Assembly: GCA_964399625.1 (NCBI GenBank)
Contig: CAYNSB010000009.1
Location: 1-64,000, forward strand
DNA from: CAYNSB01 sp964399625
GTDB taxonomy: Bacteria; Planctomycetota; Phycisphaerae; Phycisphaerales; UBA1924
Length of the DNA: 64,000 bases
Direction of reading: 5' to 3'
Shown in pieces: positions 56,754 through 64,000 of the stretch; position 1 is the stretch's first letter; every line of letters starts with the position of its first letter. The position numbers and the translations under genes were made by a program. The notes beneath the pieces were generated by a model. It worked only from the letters and a program-made list of their open reading frames with translations, was not told the origin of the DNA and searched no databases.

Positions 56754-58434
56754 CGACAACGACTTCGTTCTCGCGGCGCTGACGCAGGAGGGCACGCTCA
56801 AGCCCGCGGACGCCGAGCGCGCGGCACGCCACGCGCGGGAGCACAAGATCGGCGTGCCCGAGGCGGCGGTGGCGATCGGGGCGCTCACTCCGGCGCAGCT
56901 CGCGATCGCGCGGGCGACGGTCGCCGAGTGCGCCTACGTGAATCTGGACCATTACGACGTGGACCTTCGGAACGCGGCGCTGCTCCCGCGGTCCGCGGCC
57001 GAGCGCCACGTCGCGTTCCCGCTCTTCAACGTGGGTCGGGTCGTGACGGTGGGCATGCTCGATCCGCTGGACCTGTCGGGCGTGGACCGCCTGCGCCAGC
57101 TGCTCAAGAGCGAGATCGAGGCCGTGCTGTGCGATCCGGATCAGCTCCGAACGCTGATCGAGCGGGCCTACACGATGGGCGTGGGCGAGCGCGCCCCCGT
57201 GCCCGAGGCCGAGCCCCTCGCGTCCGGAGTGGACGGCGATGAGCCGATCGTCGCGGCGGTGAACCAGATCATCGCCCGCGCGATCCAGGAAGGCGCGTCC
57301 GACGTGCACCTGGGGCCCGACGAGCACGAGCTGCACCTGCGTCACCGGATCGACGGCGTGCTCCAGACGCGCCAGGGCCCGCCGCTCTCGAGCCACGCGG
57401 GGCTGGTGCAGCGTCTGAAGGTGATGGCGAACCTCGACCTCACGCAGTCCCGGCGGCCGCAGGACGGCAAGTTCCGCTTCACGCACGCGGGCAAGCCGGT
57501 GGACATCCGCGTGAGCGTCATCCCGACCATCACGGGCGAGAACGTCGTGCTGCGCATCCTCGCCGGGGGCACGGGCGTGGGGTCGCTGTCGGACCTTGGC
57601 TTCCCCAACGATGTGCTCTCGCACGTGGAGCACATGCTGGACCATCCGCACGGCATGATGCTCGTGACGGGTCCGACCGGCTCGGGCAAGACGACGACGC
57701 TCTATTCATGCATCAAGCGGCTCAACACCCCCGAGCTGAACATTGTCACCATCGAGGACCCCGTGGAGATTCGCCTGCCGCTCGTGCGTCAGGTGCAGGT
57801 GCACGCCGAGATCGGGATGACATTCGCCGGGGCGCTGCGCTCGATCCTGCGCCAGGACCCGGACGTGATCCTGCTGGGCGAGATCCGCGATGAGGAGACG
57901 GCGCGCATCGCGGTTCAGGCCGCGCTCACGGGCCACCTCGTGCTTTCGACGCTGCACACGAACGACGCGCCGGGCGCGATCGCGCGTCTGCGAGACTTTG
58001 GGGTGCCCGGCTTCGCGATCAACGCATCGGTGCTCGGCGTGCTCGCGCAGCGGCTGGTCCGGCGGGTGTGCGCGGATTGCGCCAAGCCCTACGAGCCGGC
58101 CGCGGCGCTGGTCAGGCGATTCGTGGACCGCGCGGAGAAGGCGTCGTTCCACAAGGGCGCGGGGTGTCCTCGCTGCCTGGGCACGGGGACGCGCGGGCGC
58201 GTGGGAATCTACGAGCTCTTCGAGCTGACGCAGGAGGTTCAGCAGGCGATCGAGCGGGGCGCGTCGAGCGCCGCGATCCGCTCGATGGCGCTGGGGCTGG
58301 GCATGCGTCCCATGTGGATGGACGGGCTCGAGAAGGCGTGCGTGGGAGTGACGACGCTCGAGGAGGTCGCCATGGTCGCCGCGGGCTCGCTCGCGGAAGA
58401 TCGGGCGGCTCCGGACATGAGGCTTAGCGCATGA
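56746..58434 (+). CDS. gspE: Type II secretion / type IV pilus assembly ATPase GspE/PilB
   Basis: This hexameric ATPase drives pseudopilus or pilus assembly. The 562-residue protein has an N-terminal GspE_N-like domain (1-140), then the ATPase: SDVHLGPDEHELHLRHRIDG, Walker A LVTGPTGSGKTTTLYSCIKR, Asp box TIEDPVEIRLPLVRQVQVHA, Walker B ILRQDPDVILLGEIRDEETA, His box LVLSTLHTNDAPGAIARLRD and a C-terminal CxxC zinc motif (CADCAKPYE and CPRCLG). The start GTG at 56746 has AGGAG 8 bases before it and overlaps the PilZ gene. Confidence 0.94.
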   Translation: MRSDNDFVLAALTQEGTLKPADAERAARHAREHKIGVPEAAVAIGALTPAQLAIARATVAECAYVNLDHYDVDLRNAALLPRSAAERHVAFPLFNVGRVVTVGMLDPLDLSGVDRLRQLLKSEIEAVLCDPDQLRTLIERAYTMGVGERAPVPEAEPLASGVDGDEPIVAAVNQIIARAIQEGASDVHLGPDEHELHLRHRIDGVLQTRQGPPLSSHAGLVQRLKVMANLDLTQSRRPQDGKFRFTHAGKPVDIRVSVIPTITGENVVLRILAGGTGVGSLSDLGFPNDVLSHVEHMLDHPHGMMLVTGPTGSGKTTTLYSCIKRLNTPELNIVTIEDPVEIRLPLVRQVQVHAEIGMTFAGALRSILRQDPDVILLGEIRDEETARIAVQAALTGHLVLSTLHTNDAPGAIARLRDFGVPGFAINASVLGVLAQRLVRRVCADCAKPYEPAAALVRRFVDRAEKASFHKGAGCPRCLGTGTRGRVGIYELFELTQEVQQAIERGASSAAIRSMALGLGMRPMWMDGLEKACVGVTTLEEVAMVAAGSLAEDRAAPDMRLSA

Positions 58435-59633
58435 TCGCCGCGACCTACGAGTACGTTGCGATGGACCGTCGCGGGGAGCGCGTGCGTGGCGTGTCGCGCG
58501 CGCAGAACGAGAGTGACGTGGTGCGCGAGGTCACGGCGAGCGGGCTCACGCCCATCAGCGTCCGCAAGGCGCGGATCAAGCGTGCGGGCTCGCGGCGCGT
58601 CCGCACCAAGGACATCGCCCAGTTCACCTACCAGCTCGGCGTGCTGATCAACGCGCGCATCCCGATCGGCGACGGGCTCCGCTCGATCGCCGAGCAGGAG
58701 GGGCCCGGCAAGTTCCGGGACATGCTGCTGCAGATGGCGATCCGGATCGAGTCGGGCGATCGCATCGCCGACGCGATGAAGGAGCACGAGAAGGTGCTGG
58801 GCAAGGTCGTGATCGAGACGGTCGCGGCCGCGGAGCAGACCGGCAACCTCGTGAAGGTGCTCGAGTACCTCTCGGAGATGACCGAGCGCCAGATGGAGAT
58901 GCGTCAGCAGGTCCGAGGGGCGCTGATGTACCCCGCGTGCGTGCTGGGCGTTCTGGCCCTGGCGGTGGTGTTCCTGGTCGGGTTCGTCGTGCCCAAGTTC
59001 GCCAAGATGTTCATCAGCCGCGGCATCGACCTGCCCATCTTCACCAAACTGTTGATGTGGCTGGGCGACTCGATGCAGTCGTTCTGGTGGCTGTACCTGG
59101 CGGTCGTGGTCGGCGCGTTCTTCGGAATCCGTCGTGCGTGGAAGCGTCCGAGAAGCCGGCGTGCGATCGAGCGCGGGTTCGACCGTGTGCCGATCCTGCG
59201 TGCGATCCTCAAGGGCGTGGCCGTTGCGCGGTTCGCGCGGGTCTTTGGTCTGAGCCTGGGAGCGGGGATCTCGCTGCTGGACGCGCTGGGCATGGCGGCC
59301 CGCGCCTCGGGCAGCTCGGGGCTGCACTCGGACATCGAGCGCGCCATCGAGCAGGTCCGCGTGGGCGGGAGGATGTCCGGCGCGCTGGCGATGGGGCAGT
59401 ACCTTCCGCCGTTCGCCAAGCGGATGCTCAGCTCGGGCGAGGAGTCGGCGGAGATTCCGCGGATGTGCGGCGTGATCGCCCGCCACTACGAGCGGGAGAC
59501 GAGCGCCCTGGCAAAGAACCTCTCGACGGTGCTGGAGCCCGTCATGATCGTGCTGATCGCCGGCGTGGTGCTGGTTATCGCGCTGGCGATCTTCCTGCCC
59601 ATGTGGAACATGGTCCAGGTGATGCAGCACTAA
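58431..59633 (+). CDS. gspF: Type II secretion / type IV pilus inner-membrane protein GspF/PilC
   Basis: GspF is the polytopic platform to which GspE docks. The 400-residue length is typical. Two repeated T2SSF domains are clear: first FTYQLGVLINARIPIGDGLR with LLQMAIRIESGDRIADAM, and second ARFARVFGLSLGAGISLLDA with ERAIEQVRVGGRMSGAL. Three membrane helices lie at about 165-187, 212-234 and 372-393. It begins with an ATGA overlap with gspE. Confidence 0.94.
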   Translation: MIAATYEYVAMDRRGERVRGVSRAQNESDVVREVTASGLTPISVRKARIKRAGSRRVRTKDIAQFTYQLGVLINARIPIGDGLRSIAEQEGPGKFRDMLLQMAIRIESGDRIADAMKEHEKVLGKVVIETVAAAEQTGNLVKVLEYLSEMTERQMEMRQQVRGALMYPACVLGVLALAVVFLVGFVVPKFAKMFISRGIDLPIFTKLLMWLGDSMQSFWWLYLAVVVGAFFGIRRAWKRPRSRRAIERGFDRVPILRAILKGVAVARFARVFGLSLGAGISLLDALGMAARASGSSGLHSDIERAIEQVRVGGRMSGALAMGQYLPPFAKRMLSSGEESAEIPRMCGVIARHYERETSALAKNLSTVLEPVMIVLIAGVVLVIALAIFLPMWNMVQVMQH

Positions 59634-59740
59634 CCCTAGAAAAAATCCTTTGGACTCGAAAGTCCGAGATGGTGCCGATCGATAGACACACTGGCTCGGG
59701 GGGTATCCCGAGTCACGACTCGACCGAAAGGACTTGAGGC

Positions 59741-60166
59741 ATGAACGCTGTGACCCGCCGCAACCCCGTCGCCCGCGCCTTCACGCTCATCGAGCTGATC
59801 GCGGTCATCGTCGTGCTGGCGATCCTTGCCGGCGTGGCGATCCCCAAGTACATCGACTACACCGCGAACGCTCGCTCGGCGGCCGTCAAGGGCACGCTCG
59901 GCGGTGTCCGCAGCGCCATCGCGAACTTCTACGCGAACGCCGCGGTCGGCGGCTCGCCCGCGTTCCCCACGCTGGTGCAGCTCCAGACGACCGGCACGGT
60001 GATGCAGGAGACGCTGCCCGCGAATCCCTACAACAACTCGGCGACCATCGCCGCCGCGACCTGGGCCGCGACGCCGCCCGTGTCGGGTGCCAACGGTTGG
60101 AACTACGACGCGACCGCCGGCAAGTTCTGGGCCAACAGCAACACGACCGGCGAGAACGCCTGGTAA
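59741..60166 (+). CDS. gspG: Major pseudopilin GspG-like
   Basis: The 141-residue protein has a short basic leader and ARAFTLIELIAVIVVLAILA, the prepilin signal and helix, with Ala before Phe. The mature domain is short (ARSAAVKGTLGGVRSAIANF), followed by NPYNNSATIAAATW, typical of G-type pseudopilins. It follows gspF by 107 bases, the widest gap of the operon, with a small hairpin (GGACT-CGAA-AGTCC at 59652-59665), which may give it separate or stronger expression. TTGAGG precedes the ATG. Confidence 0.85.
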   Translation: MNAVTRRNPVARAFTLIELIAVIVVLAILAGVAIPKYIDYTANARSAAVKGTLGGVRSAIANFYANAAVGGSPAFPTLVQLQTTGTVMQETLPANPYNNSATIAAATWAATPPVSGANGWNYDATAGKFWANSNTTGENAW

Positions 60167-60173
60167 TCCAGCC

Positions 60174-60722
60174 GTGCTGGTCCAAACTCTGAAGAATCTC
60201 GCACGCCGCCCCGGTCCACGGGGCGGCTTTACGTTGATCGAGCTGCTCGCCGTGCTCGTTGTCGTGAGCATTGTCTCCGCGATCGCGATCCCGGCGGTCA
60301 CATCGATCACGACCGTCCGCGCGGCGGCCGCGCAGCGCCAGATCGTCCGTGATCTGACGTACCTCCGTGAGCGTGCCATCGCTTCGGGAACGCTCCATCG
60401 TGCTGTGTTCAGCGTCGCGTCGAATAGCTACGCGATGTACACCGTGCCCGGCACCAATCCCGCCAGCGCCACGCAGAACGCGATCACGCTGCCCAGCGCC
60501 TCGGCCGCGTGGGTGCAGTCGCTGAGCACCGGCGAGTTCGCGGGCGCCTCGATCACGGCGGTGTCCATCGGTTCCGGATCTTCCGTCACGTTCGACTGGA
60601 GCGGCGCGGCGTACGCATCAAGCGGCAGCACGATTTCGTCCGATGCCACCATCACGCTCGCCGGCCCGCGCCGGGTTCTGATCCGCGGGCAGTCGTACCT
60701 CATCGAGGCCATCACCCCTTAG
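60174..60722 (+). CDS. Pseudopilin GspH-like
   Basis: The 182-residue protein has the prepilin sequence GGFTLIELLAVLVVVSIVSA with a GspH-type extended helix (TTVRAAAAQRQIVRDLTYLR) and a Ser/Thr-rich C-terminal domain ending RRVLIRGQSYLIEAITP. The start is GTG at 60174, just 7 bases after the gspG stop, without a clear ribosome binding site, so it is probably coupled. The subtype call H rests on order and length and is tentative. Confidence 0.78.
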   Translation: MLVQTLKNLARRPGPRGGFTLIELLAVLVVVSIVSAIAIPAVTSITTVRAAAAQRQIVRDLTYLRERAIASGTLHRAVFSVASNSYAMYTVPGTNPASATQNAITLPSASAAWVQSLSTGEFAGASITAVSIGSGSSVTFDWSGAAYASSGSTISSDATITLAGPRRVLIRGQSYLIEAITP

Positions 60723-60725
60723 CCC

Positions 60726-61172
60726 ATGCCACGCCGCACCCGACAGAACCGTCGCCGGGCCCGGGCGTTCACGCTCGTTGAGGCGATCATTGCGCTGGTG
60801 ATCCTGAGCGTTGCGGTGCCGTCGATGCTGCTGGCGGTGCGCGCGTACTCCAACCGGCGTGCGGACGCGATCTTCGCCTCGCGTGCGCGATGGCTCGCGA
60901 GCGAGCGGCTCGAGGACATCATCGCGGACCGTCACAGCAACAACCGCGGGTACTCGTACGTCATCAGCTCGAACTATCCCGCCGAGGCGAGCGTCACGGG
61001 GTTCACGAACTTCGCCCGCTCCACGTCCATCACCGAGACCGCGACGGACCTGACCACGTCGCAGCCGGGCAGCGGGATCAAGGTCGCGACGGTCACGGTC
61101 ACATACACGGACGAGCAGGGCGGGTCGCGTTCGTTCGCGCTGTCCACCGTTCTCACGAGCTACACGCCATGA
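60726..61172 (+). CDS. Pseudopilin GspI-like
   Basis: The 148-residue protein has RARAFTLVEAIIALVILSVA, a basic leader with Ala at -1, then FTLVEA as in GspI-type minor pseudopilins (the conserved Glu5). The mature part contains RARWLASERLEDIIADR and VTVTYTDEQGGSRSFALSTV. The gene begins 3 bases after the preceding stop and overlaps the next gene by 4. Confidence 0.78.
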   Translation: MPRRTRQNRRRARAFTLVEAIIALVILSVAVPSMLLAVRAYSNRRADAIFASRARWLASERLEDIIADRHSNNRGYSYVISSNYPAEASVTGFTNFARSTSITETATDLTTSQPGSGIKVATVTVTYTDEQGGSRSFALSTVLTSYTP

Positions 61173-61708
61173 GCCGCACGGGCCGAACAATCCGCCGCGG
61201 TTTCACGCTCGTCGAGGCGATCGCGGCGCTCACGATCATTGCCGTGCTTGGGTCCGTCTCGTCGCGGATCGTGTACTCGGCGATCTCGTCCGTGCGGGAT
61301 GGCTCGGATCGCGCGCAGCTCCACGCCGAGGGGTGCGCCGCGATGGAGACGCTCTTGAGTGCGCTGCGGGACGTGTCGCGGACCGCGGCGGGCGGGGGCA
61401 ACATCACGTCGGTCACCGCGTCGAGCATCACCTACAACACCACGCAGACGGTCGCTCTGTCGGGCACGACGCTGAACTTCACGGACACGGCGCAGAGCGG
61501 CACGGCCCAGCCCATGCTGCGAAACGTCTCGTCCTTCGCGATCCAGTGCTACGACCAGGACGGGACGGCGCTTGCGACGTCGCTCTCGGGCAGCGGCATC
61601 GACCCCGTGCGACGCGTGCAGATCACCATCACGCTCTCCAAGAACGGGCTGAGCGAGACGATCCGTTCGCGCGTTTTCCTACGGAACACCATGCAAGGAG
61701 CGGGCTGA
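61169..61708 (+). CDS. Pseudopilin GspJ-like
   Basis: The 179-residue protein begins MSRTGRTIRRGFTLVEAIAA with a Gly-Phe cleavage site and helix LTIIAVLGSVSSRIVYSAIS. The mature domain is long enough for GspJ, with AMETLLSALRDVSRTAAGGG and CYDQDGTALATSLSGSGIDP and a final VRRVQITITLSKNGLSE strand. It overlaps the previous stop (ATGA) and ends at the start of the next gene (TGATG). Confidence 0.78.
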   Translation: MSRTGRTIRRGFTLVEAIAALTIIAVLGSVSSRIVYSAISSVRDGSDRAQLHAEGCAAMETLLSALRDVSRTAAGGGNITSVTASSITYNTTQTVALSGTTLNFTDTAQSGTAQPMLRNVSSFAIQCYDQDGTALATSLSGSGIDPVRRVQITITLSKNGLSETIRSRVFLRNTMQGAG

Positions 61709-62082
61709 TGCGTACGACGCGCAAGCCGATGCGTCGCCGCGGCACCGTGGCGGTCGCGATCATGGGCACGCTCACCATCCTGCAGGTGTGCGTGCTCGCG
61801 GGAGCCATCACGGGCACCCGCGATCAAGAGATCGTCACGCTCCGCGTGGATACCGCGCGTGCGCTGTACGCCGCGGAGGGCGGCATGAACCTGGCGATCC
61901 GCGAGGTGATGAACGGCACGGACGCCGACGGCGACGGCACCGTGGGATCCATCGCGACGCGCACGCTCACGGGCGGAGTGTCGCTCAGCGTGACTTCGGC
62001 GACGGTGTCGGGCAACCAGCAGCTCACGTCGCGCGGCACGCTCCGAAGCTCGAATCGCGCGGTGCAGGCGACCATCCGCTAG
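61708..62082 (+). CDS. Short membrane-anchored protein, PilX/GspK-like N-terminus
   Basis: The 124-residue protein has a basic N-terminus (MRTTRKPMRRRGTVAVAIMG) and one helix (about 14-36), followed by LYAAEGGMNLAIREVMNGTD, the pattern found in PilX-like and GspK-like proteins after the helix. It lacks the FTLxE signal. The domain after it is far shorter than GspK (about 300). AAGGAG lies before the ATG at 61708, which overlaps the preceding stop by one base. A pilus-tip or minor subunit role is inferred from order. Confidence 0.7.
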   Translation: MRTTRKPMRRRGTVAVAIMGTLTILQVCVLAGAITGTRDQEIVTLRVDTARALYAAEGGMNLAIREVMNGTDADGDGTVGSIATRTLTGGVSLSVTSATVSGNQQLTSRGTLRSSNRAVQATIR

Positions 62083-62126
62083 CAGGCCGCGCGGGGCCGA
62101 ACGGGCCCAGGGCTGTGGTCCGTGTT

Positions 62127-63896
62127 ATGGGACACATCATCGGAACGCGCGGGCCCGAAGAGGGGGCCCGCACGGACCGATACACGGGTACGCCGGTGTC
62201 CCCGGCGGTGCCGACCAGGGTCATCTTCGTGAGAGGCATCGTGCCCAAAGCTCGCGTCGTCATCGAGGTATCGCCCACGCGCGTGGAGGTCAGTCTCCTG
62301 GGCGAGGGTGCGCGCTCGCTGTCGCGTTTGCGCACCGCTGGCGAGGACTCCTGGGGCGCGGTGCTCGACGCGACGCGCGACACGCTCAAGGAACTGATCG
62401 GCACTCTGGGCGTTTTGGGTGCACGCGCGACGGTCATCTATCACGCCCCGACGACGTCGGTCGGTGTGTTCGCGTGCCCCACGTCGGCCGGCTCCAAGGG
62501 CGTCGAGCAGTCGGTCCGACTGAGCCTCAGCGAGAACGCGGGCTTCGCCCTTGTGCCCGGCGCGAGCGACCTGCGCGTGCTGTGGCGCGATTCGGCGGCC
62601 ACGGCCGATCCGGCCGCACCACAAACCCACACGCTCGCCTGCGCCGATCGCGAGGAGACTCTCGAAGCGGTGGTTGCCTGGGCGAGCAGCGCGGGCGTGA
62701 TCGTGGATCGACTGGTGCCGGCGTCCGCGCTGTTGCTCGAACGGGCGGTTGCGGCCGCTACCGATAGCTCTGCGAACGCTCTGGTGTTGTATGTCGGGGA
62801 GCACGGCTCCGTGCTCGCGTCGTGCGCTCAAGGGCGCGTGCGCCTGGTTCGGCCGATCGCGCTGGGCATCGAGCCCCTCGCCGGCGCGCTGCGTCAGGCG
62901 CCCGCCGCGGACGCGTCGGGCCTGGTGTTCGAGGGGGAGAGCGCGCTCAAATTCGTGCTGACCGCGGGTGTGCCCAAGCGAGCCCAGGGCGGCGTTGCGG
63001 CCTCGGGCGATGATCGAGCCCTTGCCCTGATGCAGCCCACGCTCCAGCGTGCGGTCATCGAGATTCGCCAGACGCTGCGTTTCGGGCTCACGGAGCAGGC
63101 GCGCAAGGACCTTTGCCTGGTCGTGCGGGGCGCGGGGGCTCGCGTGCCACGGCTGGGCGAGGTGATTGCCGAGCAGCTGGGGCTCACGCTGAAGCTCGCG
63201 CCCGAGCCGCCGACCACGTCCGGGGCTTCGGCGTGCGCTCAGGCCTCGACACTGGGGCTCGCGGGCGAGCGCACGGTGGGGCTCCTGCCCCGGGCTTCGC
63301 GCTCGAGGGCGCTGATGGAACGCGCCCGGCGCGGCGTGCTGGTGGGGGCGGGCGTGGCCATGGCCTTGATCCTGGTCCAGACCGTCGTCGCCCGCGTCCA
63401 GCTCTCGGGAGCGCGACGCACGCTCGCACAGGAGCAGTCGCGGGCCGAAACCATCCGTCCCCTCATCGAGACGCAACGGCGGGGCCGGGAGGCTGGCATC
63501 GCGTACACCGCGGCGGTGGCGCGCGTGCGGGAGCGGTTCGCGGTGTGTCCGCGCTGGGACGCGATGCTCGCGGTGCTCTCACGCCGGACGCCCGAGGGCG
63601 TGCGCCTGTCCGAGGTGTCGATGGCGCTCGACTCGACGAACAAGCCGATCGCCCGCTTCCAGGGGCGGACGGTGCTCCGGGCCGGCGTCGACGCGAACGA
63701 ATCGATCAAGCGCTTCATGGACGAGCTGACCAGCGCACCCGTGTTCAAGGCGGTGCGTCTGGGCGCCACGCAGCGGCTGCAGTCGGCCGAGGGTGTGACG
63801 ATCACGTTCGATGTCTCTGCGAACCTTGTCGAGCTCCCGTTGGACGACGCGGAGCTCGGGCTCGCCAGCGCAGGCGGGCCTGGAGGCACGCCATGA
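62127..63896 (+). CDS. PilM-PilN-type fusion resembling GspL
   Basis: The 589-residue protein has an N-terminal cytoplasmic domain of actin-like PilM/GspL type (ARVVIEVSPTRVEVSLLGEG; AVIEIRQTLRFGLTEQARKD; LCLVVRGAGARVPRLGEVIA), about 30-400. One membrane helix follows (about 412-434: GVLVGAGVAMALILVQTVVA) and then a coiled region and a PilN-like domain (KRFMDELTSAPVFKAVRLGA; TFDVSANLVEL). Type IV pilus systems usually use separate PilM and PilN; GspL has both parts in one. The ATG at 62127 is one option; a GTG at 62115 and later GTGs (for example 62241) remain possible. It overlaps the next gene by ATGA. Confidence 0.75.
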   Translation: MGHIIGTRGPEEGARTDRYTGTPVSPAVPTRVIFVRGIVPKARVVIEVSPTRVEVSLLGEGARSLSRLRTAGEDSWGAVLDATRDTLKELIGTLGVLGARATVIYHAPTTSVGVFACPTSAGSKGVEQSVRLSLSENAGFALVPGASDLRVLWRDSAATADPAAPQTHTLACADREETLEAVVAWASSAGVIVDRLVPASALLLERAVAAATDSSANALVLYVGEHGSVLASCAQGRVRLVRPIALGIEPLAGALRQAPAADASGLVFEGESALKFVLTAGVPKRAQGGVAASGDDRALALMQPTLQRAVIEIRQTLRFGLTEQARKDLCLVVRGAGARVPRLGEVIAEQLGLTLKLAPEPPTTSGASACAQASTLGLAGERTVGLLPRASRSRALMERARRGVLVGAGVAMALILVQTVVARVQLSGARRTLAQEQSRAETIRPLIETQRRGREAGIAYTAAVARVRERFAVCPRWDAMLAVLSRRTPEGVRLSEVSMALDSTNKPIARFQGRTVLRAGVDANESIKRFMDELTSAPVFKAVRLGATQRLQSAEGVTITFDVSANLVELPLDDAELGLASAGGPGGTP

Positions 63897-64000
63897 AGCC
63901 CCAGGAACTTCGTCCGCTGATCTCGAGGGGGGCGATCGCGCTGGGCGTGTGCGTGGGCGTCTACATGATCGCGCTCGCGCCGGCGCAGCGGGAACTGGGA
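63893..64000 (+). CDS. PilO/GspM-like protein, 5' part only
   Basis: The first 36 codons are in the window: a short polar start (MKPQELRPLISRG) and a membrane helix (AIALGVCVGVYMIALAPAQR). The position after the PilM-PilN fusion and the single N-terminal helix fit PilO or GspM. The gene overlaps the previous stop (ATGA) and runs off the right edge, so the call is by context. Confidence 0.6.
   Translation, partial: MKPQELRPLISRGAIALGVCVGVYMIALAPAQRELG

Overview
The window reads as a chromosomal segment of a GC-rich, flagellated, Gram-negative member of the Planctomycetota, most likely class Phycisphaerae. The evidence is lpxK and flagellar P- and L-ring genes (an outer membrane), prepilin-like proteins with FTLIELL leaders, a PEP-CTERM-type exported protein, Hanks-type kinases with TPRs beside an ECF sigma factor, and a membrane protein ending in a CxxCGY...CPECG zinc ribbon. 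The species assignment is inference. I see no rRNA, tRNA, IS element, CRISPR array or phage genes. The density is one gene per 1.1 kb, with many 1-4 base overlaps of the ATGA or GTGA type.

Layout. 1-1.6 kb (minus): the start of a secreted cyclophilin and a XerD-type recombinase. 1.7-18.4 kb (minus): one long flagellar block running from two small unknown genes through flgF, flgG, flgA, flgH, flgI, a FlgJ-type rod-binding protein, flgN, flgK, flgL, fliW and csrA to three flagellin genes. It builds the distal rod, P and L rings, hook-filament junction and filament, and carries its own FliW-CsrA translational control. 18.5-24.8 kb: housekeeping genes (fabI, nadC-birA, a HIT protein, lpxK, a small membrane protein, a Maf pyrophosphatase, an omega-amidase-like hydrolase). 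24.8-28.1 kb: an orphan, then a Ser/Thr kinase fused to a c-type-haem sensor domain, and a zinc-ribbon membrane protein. 28.1-40.6 kb: uvrA, two tandem prepilin-like paralogues, mnmG, a Kef-type antiporter, ogt, a PEP-CTERM protein and an MFS exporter. 40.6-49.2 kb: a minus-strand thrA-thrB-thrC operon with GTGA overlaps, a glycosylasparaginase-like hydrolase, then aguB and aguA for agmatine-to-putrescine conversion with a small orphan between them. 49.2-52.8 kb: a giant repeat-rich exported protein with dockerin-like ends, and a decayed copy of that ending. 53-56.2 kb: an ECF sigma factor and a kinase-TPR protein. 56.3-64 kb: a PilZ protein and a type II secretion/type IV pilus-like operon (E, F, G, H, I, J, K-like, a PilM-PilN fusion resembling GspL, and the start of a PilO/GspM-like gene that leaves the window).

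Regulatory themes. The flagellin 3 leader folds so that its Shine-Dalgarno sits as ACGGAG in a six-base hairpin loop, the textbook form of a CsrA site, next to csrA and fliW. Flagellin 1 has an exact GCCGATAA sigma-28 -10 element. Many operon-first genes have a TAnnnT hexamer only 6-9 bases before the start codon and no ribosome binding site, which suggests widespread leaderless transcripts. The most novel single protein is the haem-linked Ser/Thr kinase at 25.5-27.4 kb.
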